Source of the DNA: Pholis gunnellus
Lineage: Eukaryota; Chordata; Actinopteri; Perciformes; Pholidae
DNA length: 64,000 bases
Direction: 5' to 3'
Assembly (NCBI GenBank): GCA_910591455.2
Contig: OU342816.1
Span: 9,588,638-9,652,637, forward strand
The notes under the pieces were generated by a model. It was not told the DNA's origin and made no database searches. It saw only the letters and a list, made by a program, of their open reading frames with translations. How positions within the stretch are numbered: position 1 is the stretch's first letter; the number at the start of each line of letters is the position of its first letter. The translations under genes and the position numbers were made by a program. Of the stretch, positions 48,401 through 58,480 are shown piece by piece.

Positions 48401-49572
48401 GTTAAGACTGGTTGTGCCAGTGCTTATAGTTGAAACATTTAACAGGCATTTAAATGTGTGTGTGTGTGTGTGTGTGTTACCTGGTCTCAGGCTGCCGAGG
48501 GAGGAAAGCGTGTTGAACGACGCTGCAGCGTTGTTGCTCTTGGAGACTTGACTTTGTGCCTGGCCACCTTGACTCTTGGCCTCTTCCTCGTGTTCGTTGC
48601 CACTGTCCACCTCCATTTCTTCCTCCCCCTGTTCACTGCCCGCTCTGCTGGTCACTTCCTCTTTGATGGCAACCGCAGGCTGAGGTGGTGCATCTAGGAA
48701 AACCAGATGCAGAGGAAAAATGAGCGGGAGGAGGATAACGGATCTAACAAACTAATAACAAATGCCTTCAACTTCAGAAAATAGATCTTAAAACTAGATC
48801 TAATCTGGTAATAATTGTGATGGATTCCTATAGATGGTAATGCAACATGAGGATTGTTTTGGTTGTGATAACGGACCCACCTGATTTGATTTCATGTCTG
48901 TTTCCAGACTTCTCCAAGTCATCCTTGTATTCTTTCTTCAGCTGTTTGACGATCTTCTTGCTGTGATTGGATTTCTTCACTCGGAACACCTCGGATCCTT
49001 CTGTTTACAAACAGAGTCAAGATAAGCGTGCACACCATCCAGGTCAAGTTTGGCGCTATTGGGAATGATTCCCGGAAAACAAAAGTACTTAACGTAAACT
49101 AACGCTAGCTCAAACGTTAATAGTTTAAGTAATTATTTTTCGTATCCTAAGCAGGAGCTAAGTGTACGGTTAATATGTCAACATGTAAGGACAACACTAT
49201 CCCTCAAACGCACGTTAACCGGCTAGCTACGTTAGCATTGGTTAGCTTACCTTCATCATCGTCGAAACTCAGCAAACTGGCTTTCGTGGGTCCGACCACG
49301 GTAGCTGCAACGATGGGTGTTTCTTTGACTTTCTTTTCTTTCTTGACAGCTCGTATATTGTAGGCGTTAGCCTGAAACCCATTGCTGTGGTAGTTGTCCG
49401 CGCCGCTGGGTGCTCCGGTAACGCTGGTACTTGAAGTCTCCATAAACGGGATTTCCTCCACAACAGGCCCGAACGACGTCGGCGCCACTGGGGGCTGTCG
49501 TCCCTCCTCCTGGTCGTCCTCGTCGGACTCATTCCGCCGTCGAAAGTTAGCTCGTTTCGCCTTTTTAAACAT
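42433..49572 (-). CDS. paxbp1: paxbp1, PAX3/PAX7-binding protein 1 (GCFC1), complete
   Basis: PAXBP1 is a nuclear GCFC-family protein. It links PAX3/PAX7 to H3K4 methyltransferase in muscle precursors, and the GCFC family is also tied to the spliceosome. Eighteen coding exons were deduced: 49572-49251, 49000-48881, 48693-48481, 48198-47974, 47875-47775, 47662-47439, 47152-46963, 46093-45970, 45293-45191, 45020-44905, 44820-44621, 44522-44375, 44281-44160, 44030-43954, 43856-43790, 43689-43543, 42926-42772, 42553-42433. All introns are GT-AG and phases close into 924 residues (human 917). Landmarks in order: RRRNESDEDD near the start, ASLLSFDDDEG, EIPDAAFIHAARKRRQLARE, DASDDEDEDEKR, SRWEQEQIRKGISIPQ, RLVQRRQDDIKDESSEF, APNLDSFGRDRA, EGLSSDDEETSTDIT, AYIGLCLPKLFNPLVRLQLI, and a GCFC C-terminal half. 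Similarity is far higher to PAXBP1 than to its paralogue GCFC2. Start is the first ATG of the conserved frame. Confidence 0.95.
45875..45897. repeat. (CA)n microsatellite
   Basis: CA run of about 11 units in a paxbp1 intron, followed by ACTCACTCACTC units. Confidence 0.95.
48455..48477. repeat. paxbp1: (GT)n microsatellite beside a paxbp1 donor site
   Basis: GT run on the plus strand. In the transcript it is a CA run beginning four bases after the GT of the donor at 48480-48479, which ends the 213-bp coding exon 3. Confidence 0.95.
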
Positions 49573-49720
49573 AATGCTTCTCTGCTAATAGCAACAGCGC
49601 ATGGTATAAACGTAGGGCACCTTAAAATTGTGCTTCGAGCAGAAGGAAACTATACCCACACTGCAAGTCAGCCATTTTCTGTCAGTTAGTGAGTTTCTTC
49701 TTCTTCGTCAAAAATTCAAG
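49573..49720 (-). promoter_or_regulatory. paxbp1: paxbp1 5' leader and promoter region
   Basis: Immediately upstream of the start codon. There is no well-placed TATA box. On the minus strand AGAAAATGGC at 49680-49671 resembles a YY1 site (AAAATGGC), common near start sites of TATA-less housekeeping promoters. No splice acceptor is needed before the ATG, so exon 1 probably starts within about 100-150 bases. The start site itself cannot be fixed. Confidence 0.45.
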
Positions 49721-49988
49721 CTAAGCACAAACATCGTGGGCACAATACTGCCCTCTATTGTTCAAAACTGGTACAGACGCGCCTCAGAGACGTGCACCAG
49801 AATTTGGTACAATAATTAATAGATACAATTAACGCAAAACACGAGCAGAAAGTGATCATTTGTTAAGAAAGTATACATTAAATTTGAGGCTAATGTTGAA
49901 AATGTGACCGTTTGTCAATTATGCTTTCCAAAGTCCATTGTACAAATATAACAATTGTGTTTTCTGTTTGATTACATTTATTATTTAG

Positions 49989-50026
49989 TTTCTTGTTTCA
50001 TTCATTCATGTAAATGAAACAAGAAA
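49989..50026. repeat. Perfect 14-bp inverted repeat with 10-base loop
   Basis: TTTCTTGTTTCATT at 49989-50002 and its exact reverse complement AATGAAACAAGAAA at 50013-50026, separated by ten bases. It lies about 400 bp upstream of the paxbp1 start codon in otherwise gene-free sequence. Confidence 0.9.
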
Positions 50027-52020
50027 GGAAAAAACAAAGTACGTGTGACCCTCATGTGAGCACAGTTATGTCTTACAATATATAAATCTTTCAATATATG
50101 CTCAACTAGTGCTATATTTGAGATTACAGTAAGGGAATTATAAATATCCGGTGACAAATCTTCTGTGTTTAGTATCAAATTGCCATGATGGAGATCACCA
50201 GGAAGTGCAAACTTTGCGCTGAAAGTGGCATTATCAACTAAATGACTCATGACTTCTGTCATAAAAATCCACAAAACAGTCGTAACCTGAGTCTTGAATA
50301 TGGCGTGTAACACTAAACCTTATAGTTTGTCAGATTGGCCTGTTTGTAGGACGGCGGTGTGCTTGTCTAGCCACGGACGTATTGACTTGGCTTAAATTAA
50401 TAAAACCCACTTTGCATCCACATTAGGGACATGCATGTGTTGTTGGGTGGGCTATCTGTGCTTGTCAATACGTCTGCGGCCATCAGTTTATGTTTAAGAA
50501 GACAGACCGAAATAAATACATGAAATATTACTAGAAGAAACTGTTGAAAGACTTTCAACAGTATGACCTTCCCACATCTCCTTTCTCACAAATTCCTTTT
50601 CTTCAAAAATGGTCTCCTTTCATTTTGTCTCACTTTCATTCACCCCTCATTATCTCTGGGCTATATCTTTCCCTTTCCTGACGACAGCTTTTTGAATAAT
50701 AGTCTGGAGAAGATGATTCAAATGCAAACCTTTGAAATGGCCCCTGATTGCTATGTAAGGTGGCGTGTTAAACACATTATGGACAAGGATAGAGTTGAGA
50801 GGAGCATATGTCTCTCCTGATAGAAACAGATAATATGCATTCTGGACTGCGACAGCATTCAGTTCCTTTAATAAATGCCAGACATGAGCTGCAGTTAGCG
50901 AGGGTCATTACAGAGCCATTATTTGACACAGTGCAGTGTGCGCTGTGGTAGTGATAATAACTGCTGAAATTAAAGTGTCACCACAGATGAAGCTGGAGTG
51001 ATATGTTGTGATTAATTAACATCAAGATGACCATTTGCCATTAAACGATAATTGGAGATAAATGTCTTCCCGTTGCAGTTTTGAAGTCCCAGAGCCCCCT
51101 TTTTTGTCTCCATAACACATTCACACATTCATCATTAGAGCAAAAAACATATTCTTATCCTATTGTTTCATAGTAAGAAGTGCAGGTTTGAATCAATTAA
51201 TTGCTACTGACAAAGCTATCGTGGTTAACATTTTCTGAGACCTTTTTGTAAATGCAATAAAGGCTAAAGTATGCAGTAAAGACCGGAGTATGCTTGAAAA
51301 TAACAAGTAGTGATGATGGAAAGTTAAAGAATGTGCTGTCTGTGCTCATGAACGCACATCTAATGTGTATTATGGATCTGCACCGACGGAAGTATAATAA
51401 ATCCTCTGAATTTCATATTAGAGGGGCCTGTCTTTCAGAGTACTAAGTTAAAGCAGGTTTCATATAAAGGACACAATCTTAACACACATCTATTGTTATG
51501 TGGTCATTTTTCCACGCTGGGAAATTAACGACTTCTATGAGCTTCCCATCAGCTGAGCTCTTAAGAACTTGTACTGCTTCGGTTCTTGGATATACATCTT
51601 TACAGCTCACGTTAAAGTAGCTTGACGATGAGAAACAGTCAGGCAATCTCATCGGTTTAAAACCAAGTTGGAAAGACTAATGTGGCCTGGCTTTGGTCCC
51701 ATGAGGAATCTCATGCCTCTATGTACCACTTGGGGGCACTGTAGTCCCTTGTAAGCAGAAGGCGGTGTCTTATTTGTGGCCAAGGTGTGCTCATAGTTCA
51801 CTCATGTATAAATGCTAATGAAATACAATGACATTTCCTGATCCAGTGAAAGTATCTGAAACAAGCCAGCATGAATATAGATGACATCAATACTGCTACT
51901 CAAAGGTTCATCAAATTACTCCTCTTATCGCTAAGATGAAGCTATGTGACCAGGTGATTATTTGTATAAGGAAAAGCAATTTAATTTGTGTGAGACGTAT
52001 ATCATTATTTGTTTGGTTGT

Positions 52021-52048
<28 letters not shown>
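52021..52048. repeat. (GT)n microsatellite
   Basis: Perfect GT run of about 14 units. Confidence 0.95.
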
Positions 52049-52051
<3 letters not shown>

Positions 52052-53429
52052 GGGACCGTGGTAAGCGGGAGCAGAGTATATATTTCTTCTTTGAGTAGTG
52101 CAGCAGGAGTGGTGCCACTTTAAATTGCCCCCGCAGGATACAGTATAACTATGAAAGCAAAGTTATAGAAGCCACGGTTTCATTTGCAGTGATGGAACAA
52201 ACATCAGGGTTGAATAACCCGGCTTATTAAATACACAGTGTGCGTGTCAAGAGGTAATGAAGATGGAATGACAATGAAAAAAAAAGGAAAGAGGCGCTGT
52301 AATGAAAGGACAAGAGGATCTACACCTTCCACCTCTACACTAAGGACTTCCATTAACACAGGGCTATGTATATTAGTTTGGACAAAATTAAGATGTCCAA
52401 ATTCATCACTTTTTAAAACAGACATACCTTAAAGCACACTCATATAAGAAAAACTAAAACATGTGCCTTTGCTTTCATGAATGCAATCATGTTTTTACAA
52501 CCGAGGGAGTCCATTTTCTCTGCAAATGTAATTTTGGAATTAGCTCTTCATACGTCTGCTCTCAGGTAATGGTGTCCTTTGAAGACCGAAGATTCATGTT
52601 GTGATACAAGCACACATGCAAAAATGACTATTGTGGATAACTAATTATACTTATCTCTAACCGGGGATCAGGATTCACTGAGGTAATTTCTGTTTAGACA
52701 CTCTGTATGCTTTGTGCGAGCAGAGTACATTATCGTCCTCGGGCAGAGGAGGAATAACAAGTATGTGCGGCAGGCTTTCCCGGCCATTCTTACGACCAAT
52801 CACTGGGACAAAATCAAGCAAATAACTGCCGAACACATAAGCTATTTGACCACAAATGGGCCCAACATCTCTGACAAACAACACACATTTGAAGCACACG
52901 CGTGGACTGTCTGACAATTACTTCTTCTATAGAGAGAATACAACAGTACCAGTCATTCTCTTATACTTGATAGTGCGTTTTGTGTGCATGCGCGAGAAGA
53001 TCTATTTGATGTGTGTCGGTTAAAGCGGTCCTCTGCCTTCTCTGACTGCTCATGTCACACTCAGCAGAGCTCTCTCTGTATCTGACTTGATTCCGGGCGC
53101 GGGGATGTGTTTTGTCTCCGGTGTTAACCCGCACTTGTGAATACTGCGCTGACCTCTAACTGCCTCCTTCATGCATTAGAATAAAGATTGACATTACCCG
53201 TCTCATGCTTCTTCTCAAATCCCCTTCCCTTCGACTGCCGTTCCCCCACCCCCATTTCCAGTTTGTACTCTTCACCTATCTGTACCTTTTAAGTGAAGCC
53301 GTTGTTGTTTTTTGTGCCGAGTTTCAGGAGTGGAGATTGAACGGTGGCAAAGGCTTTTTCTTAAAGAGAGAAGAAAGTTGTCTCAAACTGCGGTGTCAGC
53401 AACATCACCTTTCCTCTCCTCCGCCAACC

Positions 53430-53471
53430 CTCCTCCTCCTCCTCCTCCTCCTCCTCCTCCTCCTCCTCCTC
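53430..53471. repeat. (CCT)n microsatellite
   Basis: Perfect trinucleotide run of about 14 units. It encodes poly-Leu or poly-Pro in chance open frames, which should not be taken as protein. Confidence 0.95.
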
Positions 53472-53590
53472 ATCCTCTCTCATCTATCACTCAAGGTAAC
53501 ATCAAAGCCTAATCACCGGGAGACATAGTTACACATCCTGTCCAGACAAGGAAACGCTATCAGGACTTTTGCTCTCATGTACATTTACGT

Positions 53591-53594
<4 letters not shown>

Positions 53595-53621
<27 letters not shown>
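53595..53621. repeat. (CA)n microsatellite
   Basis: Perfect CA run of about 13 units. Confidence 0.95.
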
Positions 53622-54730
53622 TCTCCTCCCGCTTTGCACAGATTGACCCTCTCCTGACAAATTCTCCCCCCTCCTGGGAGCAGGTGGACTCCTATTGGGG
53701 ATTTACGAAAACTAGCACACCCTGATCTGTAACCCCTGATAAGGGAGAAACAGAAACATGCTTTCATTCTACTTCCCCACAGCACCTTGGAGCCGACCGG
53801 ATGGAGACTAAAGTTTTGCGAAGGGGGGGTGGAGGAGATGATGTGCCTTATTAAAGAGAACACACAGAGAAAATTATGATATTTAAACCCACTTTGAAGC
53901 CTCAAACTGGTAAATAAATGATGTGCTCAAGAAGATTCAAGAAATGGCTGCGGCTCCTACACCTGCGGCTCAATGCTTAAATATTCATTTCCTGTCATAG
54001 TCACAAACACTTGAGTACGTGTAGAGCTTATAAGAGTGAGAGAGCGTGTGTGTGAGTGTGTTTTAAAGATGCATGTTGAATTAGAAAGATGTGTGCGCTG
54101 AGAGATGTTGCTCACAAACTGCTGCCTTCAAGTGGAAGAGAAGAAGAGGAGAAGAGAGGGAATTCAAGATTAATTTTCTTCTTCACGATGTACTCAAACA
54201 TCCTCAAAACCAGCGGACAGCACAGTGGAGAAGAAGAAAAAGCCCTCTGCGCTTTTCATCCGCTCTCTTACTATTCTTTCATCCCTGCAACGCTCATAAT
54301 GGTCTTGAGATTAGTGCTGGATGTGTTAACTAAACTTCTCATTTGGCAGACAGGGAGGGTGAGGAGACTCCTGTTTGAGAGAACCACTGCAGGAAAAAAA
54401 TGAAAAGAGAGAATTTTCAACGGGGGATGTTCGGAAGATGAAAGGCGAGCTAATGCAGAGAGGAATTTCAAACAACAATTTAGGACAAACTAAAGTAATT
54501 GTACCCAATTCCACACACTCAGAAACATACACACTTTTAGCAGCAGATGTTCCCACTCGACGCTGGCCAAACAGAGCACTAAATCAATGAAATGGGTACG
54601 TTTTCATGATTCCAGACAATGCGTTTGAATTCTATTTAGTTGTCTGGGATTGAAAATCTATCATACTTGACAAACCGCCCTGACGCGGAACATTTGACTC
54701 ATTTCCATGTATGATTTTAAATAGGCCCTT

Positions 54731-54935
54731 CGCACACCTGGCAGTCAAAACGTGTCTCAGTTTATGTCAACCTAAGCAAACTGTACTGTGGATACACTGG
54801 GATTGGATTTTCCAATCAATATTCAATGTGGTCAGGGACGTGCGATCATCCGTGATGGTATTTTTTGAAGTTGGTGTCTGAGGAAAGGTTAATAGCCAAA
54901 TACAAATGTGTTTTTTCTGCTTATAGCTATTTGAC
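54731..54935 (+). repeat. Diverged direct repeat, copy A
   Basis: This copy shares ordered blocks with 56750-57006: CGTGTCTCAGTTTATGT, ACTGT-TTGTGGATACA (copy A has ACTGTACTGTGGATACACTGG), CCAATCAATATTCA, TGGTCAGGGAC, a GGTGTCTGAGGAAAGGTT block and GCCAAATACAAATGTG followed by TTTTTTCTGCTT. Copy A is the shorter, lacking several internal segments. Both are in the same orientation, about 2 kb apart. The CAGGGACGTG core recalls ends of fish DNA transposons, but I cannot name a family. Confidence 0.8.
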
Positions 54936-56749
54936 TACAGTTTAGCTTGTACAAAGTCAGCACACACTTTTAGACCTCTCCACTCCACTATTCATCACTG
55001 TCTGCTGATTAATCATTGTATCTGACTGCTCATTAGACCATCTCTTTTAAAACTGCTTGACCTTGTATCAACTTGTATCCCCTCTCGTCTTATCATTTTG
55101 CTTTTCTGTCTCTGATTTGCCCCTCTCTTCTCCATCTCTTTATTTCCAAGCGGCGTGTGTTTCGGGCAGTCCTTCAGGGGCTTTTCTCTTCCGTCCGCCT
55201 GAGCACAGATATTTCAGCTCCTTGATTTCAGAGTAATTACATAGGGATAAATGATGACTCTCCCTGAATGCATTTCTCCCATCTTTCTGTCAGCCCATGA
55301 GGAACAGGACCTGGGGCACACCGATCACTCACTACTACTCTGCAGGAGAGGGGTCGAATCTCCTAAAAGTTTGCACGTAAATACGTAAATAATAGCTTTT
55401 TCTTCATTTCAGGGTAATTAGAATAACTCGGTCTGAATGCATTCCACTTATATTTTATATATATTTTTTCTGAACGTTTGACTTTTTGAATATGGGGCTT
55501 CAGCTGAGCAGCTGTTTGTCCGCACCATACTGTGTCACATTCATACAGTTATATAGATTCCCACTAGGGAGTTGCCAAGGGCAACCACATTCTGCTGTTT
55601 GCCACTGAGCCGCTCCACTAGAACAACTGGGGATTGCTCATAGGTACTTCAATAATAGCTGTAGAGAGCTCATTTACACCTGACCTACATTCTCACCTGC
55701 TCCTCCCTTTCACTCCCGAACTCTTGTACTCAAAGTACACTGTTTTTAAGCTTGGGATGCTTTTCATAATTCCCAAGGTTCCATGGTATGAAGATGATAT
55801 TAAAACAGAGAATTTCCTCATAAAATCTGGTATGTGTGCCGGTGTGAAACAACATGATATCAATTCAAGGGCTTTCACACCAGCCTTTTGACTTGAGATT
55901 ACCTTTTTTTTGTGATTCCTGTCACCTTTACCGATTCTCTGTTCTTGAAGTCCAAGGGCTATGTGAAGTAGCCCATATCAGTTATAAGAGCATCAGAAGC
56001 CTGATCTTCTGTTTGATATCCAGCAGGATAACAATAACAACTTGAGATTTTGAGCGTCTGTGAATGATTCATTTGGCCCATGGTAGGGAAAAGGAGAAAA
56101 CAAATAACAAGCACTTTGTGACACATCCAAGCTCACCGTGGGGTAGAAGCCCACCGTTGCCCCAGCAGAAGGCCTCGCACCAGGGCCTTGATTTAATCAC
56201 TGCCCAGCAAGGGAAGAGGCCAAGCAGGCAACAAAGCTGCCCTCCAGCCTTCCATCTCCCTGCCATCAATGCTCCCTGTAGGTTGACCCAGGAGAGGCCG
56301 TGCCTCACCCTCCACCCTCCACCCGGGTCGTTTGAAGATGAGAGGAGCTGAGTGTGAGGGGAGGGAAGGCCAAGAGGAGGAGAGCTAGATGAAACCCCGG
56401 TTGTTCTCTTTGAACTGCTAATCACTGTGTTTAAAGCTGACCTCGCTTCCTGTCTCTCTTTCTGTGTTTGGCTCATTAAAATATGTAGCTTGATAAAAGG
56501 TCCAGATGGGAGTTCACTACGAGTCCTACCTCTGTTCCAGTCACACAAATACGCCTCATTTTCTCCCTCAAAGAAAACATAATAAATGACCAGGTGAGAC
56601 CAGCATACAAATGATTTGAACTTGAAATGGAGATTATTAATAATCAATACATACTGTACACTACAGTCATTTGCTATTTCATCAGTATCGTGAAAAAGGA
56701 TTGTATCCTTGCAGCTCGCTCGGGAAAATGTACAGCAAGGTTGAGGCCC

Positions 56750-57006
56750 TGCACACACCTGATAATTAAAAACGTGTCTCAGTTTATGTTATCCTAAGTG
56801 GATCGAAAGGCAAACTGTATTGTGGATACATTGGACCTCCCAATCAATATTCACTCTGGTCAGGGACATGTGTCCATGGAATTTGCCAAACCTACAAACA
56901 TCTCTGACGCATTTTTGAAGGTGGTGTCAGAGGAAAGGTTGACAGCAACTGCAATTTGTGTCAGTAATAATATGGCCAAATACAAATGTGTATTTTTTCT
57001 GCTTCA
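56750..57006 (+). repeat. Diverged direct repeat, copy B
   Basis: Partner of the copy at 54731-54935, with the same block order and about 50 extra internal bases (for example around 56795-56806, 56875-56905 and 56945-56970). Shared blocks include CGTGTCTCAGTTTATGT, CCAATCAATATTCA, TGGTCAGGGACATGTG and GGCCAAATACAAATGTGT. A chance open frame (56798-57052) runs through it. Confidence 0.8.
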
Positions 57007-58394
57007 GCAACTTGTAGTTAAAACCAAATTCAAACAGGGAAGTAAAATCTAAAAGTGGTCTCACAAGTTGGACTATATTTGCTCTAAGCTTAAATCGGGG
57101 AAAAAAACAATTTCCGGTTGTTTTTGTACCTGCAAAAACAGGAGAGCAGCCAAATATCATCTCCTTCTTCATAGTCTTTTAGTATCCAGACAATTTGCGC
57201 ATCACAGCCAACATGTATGAATGGGACAGACTCTGCGCTGCTATTTATCTCAGCTGGTTAAACCTCCATTGGTGACAACACGTCATTTCCAAAAGGTGCA
57301 CCTGTTCATACCTAAAGTATGAGGCCAGATTCATCCCATCTGTTGAGTGTTTTTGGAAAGCTCCATACTTGGATGTGAACAAATGCCAGTTTAGAGTGGA
57401 TTGAAGGCCAAAACCGAGTGAAAATTATCTTTCAGATTTAGCTGGCTTGTTGTGGACGTAGTCTGAGATGCATTCTAATGCAAGGTGGGAACTGCAGTAC
57501 ATGTCTCCTGGATCTTGATCCAATTTTGATACATTTGCACTGAAGATACTAGGACTGAACAAGACAACAGTGACTGCAGGGAGGAGGGAAGGTGGGGTGT
57601 GGAAGGAGGGCATGAGGCGAGAAGGAGAGAAGGAGAGTCGGGTTGCAGGGGATCAATCAATCAATCAATTGCTCCTGTTGGTTTATATTGACTCTGCAGT
57701 CCCACTGGGCCACCACGGTCAATGTGCTTTCAGGCATTTTGTGTGGGTCGATGAAGGAGCGTGCCTGCCTAACGCTCACCTTTTATAAGGATACGTGTGT
57801 TTGTGTTTTTGTGATATATTAGATGATTTTATGCAGAGTGTAATTTAATGTAAGTCATGTGGAAATGGTGGTTAGTGTATGGTAGGTGAATGCACGTTTT
57901 AGAAACTACAACACCTAAATCTGAAGTATCAACATGACCACAGTGGAGCCACTGGGCATCAGACGTTGCCATGTGCTGAAGATTGAGCTCTTTCAAAAAT
58001 GTGTTGACCTTGCTACCAAGCTGCATTGCGCCCAATGGCAGCTTCCCAAAAATCAACAGCATCAAAGTTGGCTTTGGCCCATCGACTGTGCTTGGCATTC
58101 AATCTGTCATACAAGTGGGCGAAAAAAAACTGTCTACACCACACGGTACAAATATCTGTCTCCCTTGTTAGCCAACTCTGATGTCAAGTTTGAACTGCAA
58201 TAATTGCAATGATCAAAATAAAGAATTATCACCTTGATCAGTTTAATTGGTTGTCAGCAGATTCAATGGACAAGACCTTCCTATTTTTAGCGATGATGGC
58301 AAATACGTTCCTCAAACGAGTCAAGGATTGGGCAATATATTTTTGTGTTCACATTTGCGATACCTTGTGTCTTATTTGTTGAAATATGTTCTAC

Positions 58395-58480
58395 TAGGGA
58401 TGGGTAATATGGATGATATATCGCGGTATAAGTAAATTAATATTATGGTTTTGGTAAATTGTGATACAATAGATTTAAAT
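58395..58480. repeat. Decayed dispersed repeat (GGGATGGGTAATAT type)
   Basis: ACTAGGGATGGGTAATATGG followed by GATATATCGCGGTATAAG resembles a widespread vertebrate and fish repeat with alternating ATATCG motifs after a GGGATGGG start. It is short and diverged, and its class is uncertain. Confidence 0.4.

Noticed and set aside
42433..49572. gcfc2 instead of paxbp1
   Set aside because: Landmarks such as RLVQRRQDDIKDESSEF, APNLDSFGRDRA and EGLSSDDEETSTDIT, and the total length, match PAXBP1 closely; GCFC2 is much more diverged there.
53205..53528. Open frames with poly-Leu or poly-Pro
   Set aside because: They are produced by the CCT microsatellite at 53430-53471.
56069..56758. 229-codon open frame on the minus strand
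   Set aside because: No recognised domain and no supporting splice context; composition looks like chance in a locally GC-rich stretch.
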